Shown here one piece after another: positions 26,207 through 35,109 of a stretch of 64,000 nt of DNA. The notes beneath the pieces are model-generated. The model was given only the letters and a program-made list of their open reading frames with translations, ran no database searches and had not been told where the DNA came from. The DNA is taken from NCBI RefSeq assembly GCF_030704825.1, contig NZ_JAUYNX010000038.1, positions 60,821 to 124,820 on the forward strand. Reading direction: 5' to 3'. This DNA comes from Brevundimonas sp. (GTDB lineage Bacteria > Pseudomonadota > Alphaproteobacteria > Caulobacterales > Caulobacteraceae). Position numbers and translations under genes: made by a program. Each line of letters begins with the position of its first letter. Within the stretch, counting starts at the first letter, position 1.

Positions 26207-27244
26207 TCAACGGGCGGTCGAAACCGCCTCGGCGACTGTGGAAAAGCCGTCGATGCGCAGGCGCTCGGCCAGGTCGCGCTTGATGCGGCCGATCAGGCCG
26301 GGCCCCTCGTAGACGAGGGCGGAATACAGCTGGACGGCGGAGGCCCCGGCGCGAATGCGGTCGTAGGCCTCGGCGCCGCTGTCGACGCCGCCGGCCGCGA
26401 TCAGCGGCAGACGGCCGCCGGAGGCCTCGGCGGCGGCGCGCAGGGCGGCCATGGCCCGCCCCTTCAAAGGCGCGCCTGACAGGCCGCCCGCCTCGCCGCG
26501 ATCGGGCGCGCGCAGGCTTTCGGGCCGATCCAGGGTGGTGTTTGACACGATCAGGGCGTCGATGCCGTGGTCCAGGCTGGCCTCGACGATCAGGGCGATC
26601 TCGGCGGCGGTCAGGTCCGGGGCGATCTTGAGGAAGACCGGGGTCGGATCCGTCCCCCGCGCCTCGGCCAGCCGGCCCAGCAGATCGTCCAGCGCGGCCC
26701 GCCCCTGCAGGGCGCGAAGGCCCGGCGTATTGGGCGAGGACACGTTGACGGTCACATAGTCGGCCAGGCCCTTCAGACGGATCAGCCCCGCGACATAGTC
26801 GGCTGCCTTGTCCTCCGTGTCCCTGTTGGCGCCGAGGTTGGCCCCGACGACGGCGTTTCGCGGTCGATCGGCCAGCCGGGCGGCGAACGCCTCGAGCCCG
26901 GCGTTGTTGAAACCCATCCGGTTGATGATCGCCCTGTCCTCGGTCAGGCGAAACAGCCGGGGCCTCGGATTGCCCGGCTGCTGCCGGGGCGTGACCGAGC
27001 CGCATTCGATGAAGCCGAATCCCAGCCTGGCCAGGCCGTGCAGGGCCTCGCCATTCTTGTCCAGGCCGGCGGCCAGGCCGACCGGATTGGGCAGGTCGAG
27101 ACCGGCGACGGTCGTCCGCAGGATGGGGTCGTCCGGGCGCGCGGCGGGCAGGGGCAGGGTTCGCAGGGCGAGGAGGGCCAGGCCGTGGGCGGTTTCCGGA
27201 TCCAGTCTGCGCAACAGGGCCGCGCCGAGATCGGTCAAGGCCAT
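26207..27244 (-). CDS. pyrD: Dihydroorotate dehydrogenase (quinone), class 2
   Basis: 345-aa FMN enzyme of pyrimidine synthesis, attached to the inner membrane and passing electrons to quinone. Signatures: PNPVGLAAGLDKNGEAL (FMN and substrate loop), NRMGFNNAG, the catalytic Ser in VNVSSPNTPGLR, KIAPDL, VSNTTL and AAGGVDSGAEAYDRIRAGASAVQLYS. Class 2 is shown by the N-terminal helices (MALTDLGAALLRRLDPETAHGLALLAL) before the barrel. It overlaps the DUF952 gene by 10 bp and is the last gene of the methyltransferase-sixA-DUF952-pyrD operon. Confidence 0.96.
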   Translation of the reverse strand: MALTDLGAALLRRLDPETAHGLALLALRTLPLPAARPDDPILRTTVAGLDLPNPVGLAAGLDKNGEALHGLARLGFGFIECGSVTPRQQPGNPRPRLFRLTEDRAIINRMGFNNAGLEAFAARLADRPRNAVVGANLGANRDTEDKAADYVAGLIRLKGLADYVTVNVSSPNTPGLRALQGRAALDDLLGRLAEARGTDPTPVFLKIAPDLTAAEIALIVEASLDHGIDALIVSNTTLDRPESLRAPDRGEAGGLSGAPLKGRAMAALRAAAEASGGRLPLIAAGGVDSGAEAYDRIRAGASAVQLYSALVYEGPGLIGRIKRDLAERLRIDGFSTVAEAVSTAR

Positions 27245-27591
27245 CCCGCGCCTCCATCGTCGAAACGCATGACGCCGGCGGCGTCGACCGACAGGCCGCG
27301 TTCGGCCGTCACCGCGGTCATCGGCAGGGCGGCGTGGAGGTGGGGAAACAGGGTCCCGCCGCGCGACGTCTCCCACTTCAGCGCCTGGCCCAGCGGCCGC
27401 AGCGCCACCTCGACCAGCAGGAGGCCGGATCGTCCCGCATAGTGTTTGCGAGCCGTCTCCGCCAGCTGCCCCGCCGTCGACATATGGATGTAGCCGTCGG
27501 CCAGATCGACGGCCGAACCTGCGTAGGCGCCGACGGCGCGCGCGGCGCTCCACTCGTCGCGATCGACCAGTTTGTAGGCGACGTCGCTCAT
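27235..27591 (-). CDS. DUF952 family protein
   Basis: 118 aa, cytosolic. DUF952 features: AYKLVDRDEWSAARAVGAYAGSAVDLADGYIHMSTAGQL at the N-terminus and KWETSRGGTLFPHLHAAL in the second half. The conserved GYIHxS and FPHLY/H elements suggest an ADP-ribosyl or nucleotide-related fold similar to Tpt1, but activity is unknown. Its ATG overlaps the sixA stop by 4 bases, and its 3' end overlaps pyrD; the order DUF952-pyrD is common in alphaproteobacteria. Confidence 0.9.
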   Translation of the reverse strand: MSDVAYKLVDRDEWSAARAVGAYAGSAVDLADGYIHMSTAGQLAETARKHYAGRSGLLLVEVALRPLGQALKWETSRGGTLFPHLHAALPMTAVTAERGLSVDAAGVMRFDDGGAGWP

Positions 27592-28091
27592 TCGCCGCCA
27601 AGGTCGCGGGGCTGGACGAAGCCCTCGAAGGCGCAGCGGCCGGCCGCGTCGACGGTGAAGATCGCCGCCGCGCCGGGAGGGAATCCTCCGCTCATGCGGT
27701 CGAGCACCGATGGCGAGGCGGCGCTCTCGACCAGATATTCGACGGCCAGCAGGTGGATTCCCGGATTGTGCGCCACGACCATCAGGCAGCCGGCCTCGTC
27801 CTCGGCCGCCTCGACGAACCGGCGCAGCGTGTCGGCCCCGCCATTGTACAGCGGCTCGTCCTCGCGCACCTGGACGTCGCCGAAGGCGTCGTGCAGCAGT
27901 TCCCAGGTCTGGCGCGTGCGGGCGGCGGGCGACACCAGCGCCAGATCGGGATGCATTCCCCGCGCGGCGAGGGCCCGGCCCATGGCGGCGGCGTCCGTCC
28001 GCCCGCGCGCGGACAGGACGCGGTCGCGGTCGCGGCCGGAGCCGGCCGCCCGTTCCGCCTCGGCGTGGCGCATCAGGATCAGTCGCTGCAT
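27588..28091 (-). CDS. SixA-type histidine phosphatase
   Basis: 167 aa of the histidine phosphatase superfamily. The catalytic RH is at residues 8-9 (LILMRHAEAE), followed by the second His in VVAHNPGIH (about 115) and an Arg in SPAARTRQTWELL. SixA removes phosphate from phospho-His of HPt domains; substrate specificity cannot be decided from sequence. It lies 10 bp after the methyltransferase and overlaps DUF952 (ATGA). The hybrid kinase gene beyond pyrD makes an interaction tempting, but that is only an inference from proximity. Confidence 0.88.
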   Translation of the reverse strand: MQRLILMRHAEAERAAGSGRDRDRVLSARGRTDAAAMGRALAARGMHPDLALVSPAARTRQTWELLHDAFGDVQVREDEPLYNGGADTLRRFVEAAEDEAGCLMVVAHNPGIHLLAVEYLVESAASPSVLDRMSGGFPPGAAAIFTVDAAGRCAFEGFVQPRDLGGE

Positions 28092-28101
28092 GGGCAGGGC
28101 T

Positions 28102-28878
28102 TTAAGGGCGTTCGCCGTTTCCTGCCAGATGCCGGGCGACCGGATCCGCGCGCCCGTCGCGCGTCGCCGGTTGCGGCTGGAGCGCCGGCGTCAGCACCGG
28201 CGCCGTGGCGACGGCGGTTCCGGGGCGGATGTGGGCATAGGCCTGCCGCGTGGCTTCCAGCAGAATGACGCCGGCCGCCCCCGGCAGCACCCGCTTGCCG
28301 ATCTGTTCGAAGCCGTCGGCCAACGGCAACAGCGGTCCCCACGGCGGTACGTACAGGGTCTGGGACCAGGCCGTCGGCTCCAGTCCCGCGCCGCGCACCA
28401 GCCGCTCCAGCTGGCGTCGGGTGAAGGGGCGTCCATGACCGAAAGGCGTAGCCTCGACCCGCGACCACAGGCCGCCCCGCGCCGCGGCCACCAGGATGAT
28501 CCGGCCCGCCGGCGACAGGGCCCGGACCGCCTCTATCATCAGCCCCTGGGCGTCGTCCGCCTCCTCCAGCGCGTGGACCAGCAGGATCCGGTCGAAGGCG
28601 CCGGCGGCGAAAGGCAGGCGGCGGTCGTCGACCAGCAGGCTTCGATTCTTGCCGGCGGAGGGCCAGGGTTCGACGCCCTGACCGCCGGGCATGGCCGCCA
28701 CCACCCGACGCGCGCCGACGAAGGCGTCCAGCCAGGGCGTGGCGTAGCCGACGCCGAGAACATCGCTGTTCGTCGCCTCGCCCCAGGCGTCCTCCAGCCG
28801 ACGCGCCAGCAGCCGACGCGCCAGCGCCCCGGCGGGCTCGCCGTAGAAGGTCCGGAGTTCCTCGATGCTGCGCCGCAT
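28102..28878 (-). CDS. SAM-dependent class I methyltransferase
   Basis: 258 aa. A Rossmann methyltransferase with a shortened glycine loop: VLGVGYATPWLDAF (motif I about 36-45), then DDRRLPFAAGAFDRILLVHALEEADDA (motif II to IV) and AVRALSPAGRIILVAAARGGLWSR (motif V-VI). Methyltransferases of this layout next to gloB occur in alphaproteobacteria; the substrate is unknown. ATG 28878 has GGTGGGGAC upstream and diverges from gloB with 45 bp between the start codons, so the promoters overlap. First gene of the operon ending in pyrD. Confidence 0.85.
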   Translation of the reverse strand: MRRSIEELRTFYGEPAGALARRLLARRLEDAWGEATNSDVLGVGYATPWLDAFVGARRVVAAMPGGQGVEPWPSAGKNRSLLVDDRRLPFAAGAFDRILLVHALEEADDAQGLMIEAVRALSPAGRIILVAAARGGLWSRVEATPFGHGRPFTRRQLERLVRGAGLEPTAWSQTLYVPPWGPLLPLADGFEQIGKRVLPGAAGVILLEATRQAYAHIRPGTAVATAPVLTPALQPQPATRDGRADPVARHLAGNGERP

Positions 28879-28923
28879 GTCCCCACCATAGGCCCGGTCC
28901 GGGCCCGCTGCTAGAATGCGCGC

Positions 28924-29652
28924 ATGACCCTGGATGTTCGCCTGTTTCCCTGCCTCCACGACAACTACGGCTTCCTGGTCCGGGACCGCGCTTCAGGCGT
29001 CGTCGCCACCGTGGACACGCCCGACGCCGCCGCCATTCTGGCCGAGCTGGAACGGAGCGGCTGGGGGCGGCTGGACCTGATCCTGAACACCCACTGGCAC
29101 CCGGACCACACCCAGGGCAATGCGCGGCTGAAGGCCGAAACGGGCTGCGAGATCATCGGGCCCGAGGAGGTGCGCCGCGCCGCGCCGATCGACCGCGTCG
29201 TCGCCGGCGGCGACACCGTCATGCTGGGGGAAACGGCGCTGGAGGTCACGGACGCCCCCGGCCATACCCTCGGGCATATCGTCTATCGCTCGCCGGCGGA
29301 CGCCCAGGCCTTCGTCGGCGACGTGCTGTTCGTCCTCGGCTGCGGGCGGCTGTTCGAAGGCACGCCGGCGCAGATGTGGAACAGTCTTCGGACCCTCGCG
29401 GCCTGGCCCGACGAGACCGTGGTCTGGTGCGCGCATGAATACACCGCGGCCAACGCCCGCTTCGCCCTGAGCCTCGACGACCGGCCCGAACTGGCGGCCC
29501 GGGCGGCCGATATCTTCGCGACGCGCGAACGCGGCCAGCCGACCGTTCCGACCACCATCGGCGCGGAAAAGGCGTTCAATCCCTTCCTGTGCGCCGGCGA
29601 CGCCGACGCCTTCGCGGCTGTGCGGGCGGCCAAGGACGGCTTCACCGGCTAG
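28924..29652 (+). CDS. gloB: Hydroxyacylglutathione hydrolase (glyoxalase II)
   Basis: 242 aa. Hydrolyses S-lactoylglutathione to lactate and glutathione in methylglyoxal detoxification. Metallo-beta-lactamase fold with binuclear-site motif THWHPDHTQGN (about 56-66), second ligands in APGHTLGHIVY and FVGDVLFVLGCGRLFEG, and the C-terminal glyoxalase II domain starting CAHEYTAANARFAL. The PTTIGAEKAFNPFL end fits glyoxalase II. Length is slightly below the usual 250-255. It is convergent with the DUF4908 gene, with 3 bp between stops. Confidence 0.93.
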   Translation: MTLDVRLFPCLHDNYGFLVRDRASGVVATVDTPDAAAILAELERSGWGRLDLILNTHWHPDHTQGNARLKAETGCEIIGPEEVRRAAPIDRVVAGGDTVMLGETALEVTDAPGHTLGHIVYRSPADAQAFVGDVLFVLGCGRLFEGTPAQMWNSLRTLAAWPDETVVWCAHEYTAANARFALSLDDRPELAARAADIFATRERGQPTVPTTIGAEKAFNPFLCAGDADAFAAVRAAKDGFTG

Positions 29653-29655
29653 GCG

Positions 29656-30453
29656 CTAGTCCTGCGGCAGGATGGTGCGGATGACCCGGGCCGACGACGG
29701 TCGACCCGCCATGCCCTCGTCCGGATTCACCACAACGGTCAGCTGGCCGCGCGCAAAGGTCACCGATGTGCGCTGACCCTCGATGATGGTGATGCTCCTG
29801 AGCTGGCCCAGGTGCTGGCGCGCCGTCGGCGACCGCGCGATCCGGATCACCGCGTCGGTGGTCACGATCAGCGCCTCGACGCAGAGCGCCTCGGACCGCT
29901 CGCCGCTCAGATTGATCTCGACCAGCCGGCCGAGGGCCTGGCTGATCATGGCGCTGCGGCGCTCCATCAGCTGGAAAAGCAGGAACGGCCCCAGGGTCGG
30001 CGGGGTCAGGCTCTGTCCCGGGCCCGCGAGGGACGCGGGCGAGCCGCCCGGCGCGCGGGCGGTGTAGACGGTCATGCCGCCGCCGGGGGTGACCCTCAGC
30101 AACTGGTCGCCGGCGTCGTTGCGATAGATGACGTCGCCACGCGGGGCGGCGGTCGGACGCAGGACCCAGGTCTCGTCGCGGCGGTCGAAGCGCAGCAGGG
30201 GACGCTGGCCGGAACGATCCAGGGTGAAGGCGTCTCCGGAATCGGCGACATAGCGCCCGGTCGGCGGCAGGGCGCGGGTCGGAACGCCGCGCTCGCGCAG
30301 GGCCTGGCTCTGTTCGGCCTGGGCGTTGCCGCGGTTCTGGGCCTGGGCTTCGGCGGGCATCGCGAGCAGGGACAGCGCCGCCGCCGCGAGGGCGATCGCC
30401 ATCGCGGCCGGAAGCGGCGTTCGCGCCGTTCTGACCCTTGCCGTCAACTCCAT
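29656..30453 (-). CDS. DUF4908-type secreted protein
   Basis: 265 aa with a signal peptide (about 38 residues; a long n-region then AALSLLAMPAEAQA). The mature part has ERGVPTRALPPTGRYVADSGDAFTLDRSGQRPLLRFD, then strand-rich segments and an FLLFQLMERRSAMISQALGRLVEINL helix region. I recall this as DUF4908, a family restricted mainly to Caulobacteraceae and of unknown function; no catalytic motif is visible. It starts 47 bp downstream of the phaB stop on the same strand, so it might share that transcript. The gene ends 3 bp from gloB. Confidence 0.75.
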   Translation of the reverse strand: MELTARVRTARTPLPAAMAIALAAAALSLLAMPAEAQAQNRGNAQAEQSQALRERGVPTRALPPTGRYVADSGDAFTLDRSGQRPLLRFDRRDETWVLRPTAAPRGDVIYRNDAGDQLLRVTPGGGMTVYTARAPGGSPASLAGPGQSLTPPTLGPFLLFQLMERRSAMISQALGRLVEINLSGERSEALCVEALIVTTDAVIRIARSPTARQHLGQLRSITIIEGQRTSVTFARGQLTVVVNPDEGMAGRPSSARVIRTILPQD

Positions 30454-30500
30454 GGCGAAGTCGTGGAATCCCCGCGCGGCGGATTTTGGGCGGACGGCGA

Positions 30501-31226
<726 letters not shown>

Positions 31227-31326
31227 GTGCGTTTCCTTGTCCCTTCGGACCGCGTCTGCCGCGCGGCCTCATATGGTTACGGTTTAGACGCTGAGAGGTT
31301 GCGCGGGAAGCTCTCCGGCGACGGGA

Positions 31327-32385
31327 TCATATGCGGGCCATGTCCAGAACGAAGCGGTAGCGCACGTCCGACTTCTCCAGCCGGGCGTAGGCTTCGTTGA
31401 TCTGGTCCGGGGCGATCAGCTCGATGTCGCAGGCCAGACCGTGCTCGGCGCAGAAGTCCAGCATCTCCTGGGTCTCGCGGATGCCGCCGATGAGCGAGCC
31501 GGCGACGGCGCGACGGCGCCACAACAGGCCCATGGCGTAGACCGGCAGGCCCTCGGTGGTCAGGCCCAGCATGACCATGGTCCCGTCCTTGGCCAGCAGG
31601 CCGACGTGGCTGGCGATCTCGTGCGTGGCCGAGACGGTGTTGATGATCAGGTCGAAGCTCTCGCCCGCCGCCTTCATCGCCGCCTTGTCCGAGTTGATGA
31701 GGAAATGTTTGGCCCCCATCCGCTCGGCGTCGGCCTTCTTGCGGTCCGAGGTCGACAGGACGGTAACCTCCGCCCCCATGGCGGCGGCCTGTTTGACCGC
31801 CATGTGGCCGAGACCGCCCAGTCCGATCACCGCCACCTTCGATCCCGGCCCGACCTTCCAGTGGCGCAGGGGCGAATAGGTGGTGATGCCGGCGCACAGC
31901 AGGGGTGCGGCGGCGTCCAGCGGGATGCTGTCGGGGATGGTCACCACATAGTTCTGGTCGACCACGATGGCGGTGGAATAGCCGCCCTGGGTGATCTTCT
32001 GGCCCACGGCCGCGCCCTTGGGATCGGGCGAGCCGTAGGTCTGGGTCATGCCGGGGACGCAGTACTGCTCCTCGCCTTCCAGACACGGTTTGCACCGGCG
32101 GCAGCTGTCGACCATGCAGCCGACGCCGACCCGGTCGCCGATCTTGAAGCGGGCGACGTTCTCGCCCACCGCCGTCACTACGCCGGCGATCTCGTGACCC
32201 GGTACGATCGGATAGGTCGTATTGCCCAGGTCGTTCTTCACGATATGCAGGTCGGAATGGCAGACCCCTGCGAATTTGATCTCGATGGCCACGTCGTCCG
32301 CGCCCGGGTCGCGCCGGTCGAAGCTGAAGGGCGACAGCGGCGCGGTGCTGGAGGTGGCGGCGAAGGCGCGGGTGGCGATGGGCAT
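31327..32385 (-). CDS. Zinc-dependent NAD(P) alcohol dehydrogenase (YahK/cinnamyl-type)
   Basis: 352-aa medium-chain alcohol dehydrogenase. Catalytic zinc ligands in GVCHSDLH and PGHEIAG; structural zinc Cys cluster in VGCMVDSCRRCKPCLEGEEQYC (about 97-118); cofactor loop VIGLGGLGHMAV. The sequence through GNTTYPIVPGHEI and QITQGGYSTAIVVD-like parts fits the YahK/AdhA broad aldehyde reductase group. The exact substrate is not inferable. Monocistronic, with 100 bp to phaB. Confidence 0.92.
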   Translation of the reverse strand: MPIATRAFAATSSTAPLSPFSFDRRDPGADDVAIEIKFAGVCHSDLHIVKNDLGNTTYPIVPGHEIAGVVTAVGENVARFKIGDRVGVGCMVDSCRRCKPCLEGEEQYCVPGMTQTYGSPDPKGAAVGQKITQGGYSTAIVVDQNYVVTIPDSIPLDAAAPLLCAGITTYSPLRHWKVGPGSKVAVIGLGGLGHMAVKQAAAMGAEVTVLSTSDRKKADAERMGAKHFLINSDKAAMKAAGESFDLIINTVSATHEIASHVGLLAKDGTMVMLGLTTEGLPVYAMGLLWRRRAVAGSLIGGIRETQEMLDFCAEHGLACDIELIAPDQINEAYARLEKSDVRYRFVLDMARI

Positions 32386-32444
32386 GGAGGATCCTCGATC
32401 TTGGCTTCAGAGGCAGGTGCCTACGCGGGGTCGAATCCGCAAGG

Positions 32445-32822
32445 TCACCAGCCGTTGCGTCCGTCGACATGCCGCACGGGGACGGCGGCCAGATCGAAAT
32501 CATCGAACAGGCGGGCGTTCAGAATGATGCGCGCGGGCCGGTCCTCGCCTTCATCCGTGGTCCAGGCGGGGGCCTCGTCGAAGACGGCGCACCCGCACGC
32601 CGCGCAATGGTGAAAGGTCATCATCCGGTCGCCCCATTGATAGTCGGCGAGGAGGTCGGGCGTCAGGCTGAGCTCGACCTGGTCCGGCGCATAATAGGCC
32701 GCCAGCGCCCCGCGCTTCGAACAGATCGAGCAGTTGCACCGCGTCACCGTCTCCGGCGCCGGCGCGGAGAACCGCTGGGCCCCGCAGTGGCAGGCGCCAT
32801 GGAGGATTGAAGCCTTCGTCAT
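32445..32822 (-). CDS. GFA/CENP-V zinc-binding family protein
   Basis: 125 aa. Zinc ligands: CHC at 11-13 (GACHCGAQRF), CNCSIC at 29-34, and CAAC in HHCAACGCAVF. This is the glutathione-dependent formaldehyde-activating enzyme fold, but most members are not formaldehyde-activating; the sequence shows only the fold. Length is typical. It follows 59 bp upstream of the dehydrogenase on the same strand, so co-transcription is possible, and it diverges from the cupin gene. Confidence 0.88.
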   Translation of the reverse strand: MTKASILHGACHCGAQRFSAPAPETVTRCNCSICSKRGALAAYYAPDQVELSLTPDLLADYQWGDRMMTFHHCAACGCAVFDEAPAWTTDEGEDRPARIILNARLFDDFDLAAVPVRHVDGRNGW

Positions 32823-32897
32823 GCCCGTTTCCTTTCACCGTCGGTGTTGCGCCGGCCATAAGGCGACGGCAAGGTCCGCCTGTCCATGGAGGCCGTG

Positions 32898-33305
32898 ATG
32901 TCCGACGCCCGTCACCGACCGATCGTCCTGGGTCCCGGCGAGGGTCGCGCCTATGCGATGGGCGCCATGAGCGCCGTCTTCAAGGCTGACGAGGGCGAGA
33001 CGGACGCCGCCTACTCCATCTCGGAGTGGTTTCTGGAGCCGCACAGTTCGGGACCCGGCCCCCACAGCCACGCCGACCACGACGACATCTTCTACGTTAT
33101 CGAGGGGACCATGAGCGTCCTCGTCGGCGACGACTGGATCGACGCCGGCGTGGGCAGTTTCGTGCGCGCGGCGGCGGGCGTGACCCACGATTTCGCCAAC
33201 CGCACCGACAAGCGCGCCGGGGTGCTGAACATCTACATCCCCGGCGGCTTCGAGCGCGACATGGCCGGCATCGTCGAATGGTTCGAGAACCAGCCGAAAG
33301 CCTGA
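32898..33305 (+). CDS. Cupin domain protein
   Basis: 135 aa. A single cupin beta-barrel with metal-binding motif 1 GPHSHADHDDIFYVIEGTMSVLVG (His at about 52, 54, 57; Glu 64) and motif 2 RAAAGVTHDFANRTDKRAG (about 90-108). Cupins of this type range from isomerases to dioxygenase-like proteins. ATG 32898 was chosen because GGAGG lies 5 bases upstream; an ATG at 32886 lacks a site. Convergent with the DUF72 gene, with 4 bp between stops. Confidence 0.88.
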   Translation: MSDARHRPIVLGPGEGRAYAMGAMSAVFKADEGETDAAYSISEWFLEPHSSGPGPHSHADHDDIFYVIEGTMSVLVGDDWIDAGVGSFVRAAAGVTHDFANRTDKRAGVLNIYIPGGFERDMAGIVEWFENQPKA

Positions 33306-33309
33306 CGCC

Positions 33310-34059
33310 TCAGCCCAGTTTCGCGATCAGCGCCTGCGCCGCCGCCGGATTGCGCACCTTCGCCCCGGCGATGAAATAGGCGAACACGTCGCCCTTCTTC
33401 GCCCAGTCGCGCGTCTGTTTGACGATGCCATCCAGCTCCTTCGAGGTCATGCCCGTGGGCTCGTCCTCGCGGCTCGACATCAGCCGGGCGTATTTGAAGT
33501 CGGCCGTATCCTGATCGATCCGTGGCCACTGCGGCGCCTCGTCGTCATGGCCGTAGATGATGGCCGCGCCGTACTTCCGGGCCAGGTCGAAGAACTGCTC
33601 GTTGTCGAAGGTGCCGCTGCGCACCTCGAGCGCATGGCGCAGGCGCACCCCGTCCTTCTCCTTCGGCAACAGTTTCAGAAAGCCCTCGAAATCGACGGGG
33701 TCGAACTTCTTGGTGGCCATGAACTGCCAGTTGATCGGCCCCAGCTTGTCGCCCAGCGCCGTCAGGCCCTGATCGAGGAAGCGGTCGAGGCTGTCGTTGC
33801 CTTCGGACAGGACTTTCCGGTTGGTGCAGAAGCGGCTGGCCTTGACCGCGAAGACGAAGTCGTCGGGCGTCTCGTCGCGCCACTTCATCCAGGTCTCGGG
33901 CTTGAAGCCCGAATAGTAGGTGCCGTTGATCTCGATCGAGGTCGTGTGCCGGCTGGCGTATTCCAGCTCGCGCTTCTGGCTCCATTTCTCGGGATAGAAG
34001 ACGCCGCGCCATGGTTCGTAGGTCCAGCCGCCGATGCCGACGCGGATTTTGCCTGTCAT
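33310..34059 (-). CDS. DUF72 family protein
   Basis: 249 aa. DUF72 has a TIM-barrel-like fold and conserved start IRVGIGGWTYEPWRGVFYPEKW, then EINGTYYSGFKPETWMKWRDETPDDFVFAVKASRF and WQFMATKKFD. Function is unknown despite wide occurrence; it is often placed near phosphatases and regulators. ATG 34059 is preceded by GGGAGGAC four bases upstream, an excellent ribosome site. The C-terminus has conserved FAYFIAGAKVRNPAAAQALI. Adjacent, same strand, to the TetR gene (31 bp). Confidence 0.9.
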   Translation of the reverse strand: MTGKIRVGIGGWTYEPWRGVFYPEKWSQKRELEYASRHTTSIEINGTYYSGFKPETWMKWRDETPDDFVFAVKASRFCTNRKVLSEGNDSLDRFLDQGLTALGDKLGPINWQFMATKKFDPVDFEGFLKLLPKEKDGVRLRHALEVRSGTFDNEQFFDLARKYGAAIIYGHDDEAPQWPRIDQDTADFKYARLMSSREDEPTGMTSKELDGIVKQTRDWAKKGDVFAYFIAGAKVRNPAAAQALIAKLG

Positions 34060-34090
34060 GTCGTCCTCCCTGTCCATGACGGACCTAGGA

Positions 34091-34672
34091 TCAGGCGGGC
34101 GGACTCACAAGCGCCCGATAGGCCGCCATCGCCTGCCCGCGCGCCGTCTCGTCGTCCAGCAGGCGACGCGAGTGGCCGTAGGCCAGCACGATGCCCTTGA
34201 ACTGGAACACCAGCACCTCGAGCGTGGCGTCATCGGCATTCGGATTGATGGTCCGGAATTCGCGCTTCAGCACCCGCGCCCAGCGCAGCTGGCTGTCCTT
34301 CAGCGTGTCGCGCAGGGGGCCGGGCTGGTCGTCCAGCTCCATGGCCGCGGCCTTCAGCGGGCATCCCCCGGGGCGATCCTCGCCATCGATCCAGTCCAGC
34401 TCGCCCTTGAAGATGCGGTCCAGCCGTTCACGGCCGGCGGGCAGAGGCTCGGCCGGCCGCCACACCGCCTCGGTGAAGCGTTCGATCATGGTGTCGACCA
34501 CCTCGGCCTGCAGCGCCTCCTTCGACTGGAAATGCTTCAGCACCGCGCTCTTCGACACCCCGGCGGCCCCGGCCACGTCCTGCAGGCTGACGGCGGCGAG
34601 CCCGCGCACGGTGACCTGCGTCATCGCCTCGTCGATCAGCCGGGCGTGGGTGGCGGCGCCTTTGGGCGGCAT
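34091..34672 (-). CDS. TetR/AcrR family transcriptional regulator
   Basis: 193 aa. The N-terminal helix-turn-helix (about 10-55) reads ATHARLIDEAMTQVTVRGLAAVSLQDVAGAAGVSKSAVLKHFQSKEAL; the C-terminal ligand domain includes WAPVL-like helices and a CPLKAAAME stretch seen in TetR_C_6-like groups. ATG 34672 has GGAG 8 bases upstream; ATG 34687 is in frame but lacks one. It faces the secreted protein gene across a region with three operator-like palindromes, so it is probably an autoregulator that also controls that pair. Ligand unknown. Confidence 0.88.
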   Translation of the reverse strand: MPPKGAATHARLIDEAMTQVTVRGLAAVSLQDVAGAAGVSKSAVLKHFQSKEALQAEVVDTMIERFTEAVWRPAEPLPAGRERLDRIFKGELDWIDGEDRPGGCPLKAAAMELDDQPGPLRDTLKDSQLRWARVLKREFRTINPNADDATLEVLVFQFKGIVLAYGHSRRLLDDETARGQAMAAYRALVSPPA

Positions 34673-34690
34673 GCAAAACATCTCCATAAC

Positions 34691-34714
34691 AAAAGTGTCC
34701 GAACGGCCACTTTT
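34691..34714. promoter_or_regulatory. TetR operator-like palindrome 1
   Basis: Arms AAAAGTGTCCG and CGGCCACTTTT with a 2-base centre, one mismatched pair. The inner 18 bp has the same half-sites (AGTGNCCG / CGGNCACT) as sites 2 and 3. It lies 19 bp before the TetR start codon, where binding would block transcription. Confidence 0.65.
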
Positions 34715-34726
34715 CTGTTGACTAGA

Positions 34727-34744
34727 AGTGACCGAGCGGTCACT
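34727..34744. promoter_or_regulatory. TetR operator-like palindrome 2 (perfect)
   Basis: AGTGACCGAGCGGTCACT is a perfect 8-bp inverted repeat with a 2-base centre, typical of TetR dimer sites. It sits mid-way between the divergent TetR and secreted-protein genes, 33 bp from the centre of site 1 and 22 bp from that of site 3. Confidence 0.75.
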
Positions 34745-34748
34745 CATA

Positions 34749-34766
34749 TGTGCACGGTCGGTCACT
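34749..34766. promoter_or_regulatory. TetR operator-like palindrome 3 (one strong half)
   Basis: TGTGCACGGTCGGTCACT keeps the right half CGGTCACT exactly and 5 of 8 bases of the left half. Centre-to-centre spacing from site 2 is 22 bp, about two helical turns, allowing side-by-side binding of dimers. Confidence 0.5.
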
Positions 34767-34809
34767 TTCGCACGAACCGGACGCAATGAACAGCCCCAAG
34801 GAGGCTCCG

Positions 34810-35109
34810 ATGCTTCTCATGACCCTTATCGCGGCGACCATGGCCGCCGCCCAACCCGCCCCCGTTCTCGACGCCCGCGCCACCCTGGTCGCGCCCGGGG
34901 AGGCCCGGACCACCGTCTTCGATGGCCGCAACTGGACCTGCGGCCCTGACGGCGCCTGCGTGGCCCGCGGCCCCGGCGCTTCCCAGCCGCCCCTGCGCGA
35001 ATGCCGCCGCTTCGTCGCCCGCTTCGGCGCGGTCGCCCGCTATGAGCGCGACGGCGCGGCCCTGAGCGAGGCGCAGCTGACGCAGTGCAATACGGCGGCG
35101 GTCCGGTGA
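34810..35109 (+). CDS. Small secreted protein, function unknown
   Basis: 99 aa. Signal peptide (MLLMTLIAATMAAAQ, cut near residue 15-18), then a mature part with VDxxxWTCGPDGACVARGP-like text (VFDGRNWTCGPDGACVARG), two close Cys (about 43 and 48) likely to form a disulfide, and further Cys in LRECRRFV and LTQCNTA. The pattern matches a small exported family that I have seen in Caulobacter and sphingomonads, always unannotated. ATG 34810 has AAGGAGG 5 bases upstream. The stop overlaps the NTF2-like gene (GTGA), so the two are coupled and sit under the TetR palindromes. Confidence 0.75.
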   Translation: MLLMTLIAATMAAAQPAPVLDARATLVAPGEARTTVFDGRNWTCGPDGACVARGPGASQPPLRECRRFVARFGAVARYERDGAALSEAQLTQCNTAAVR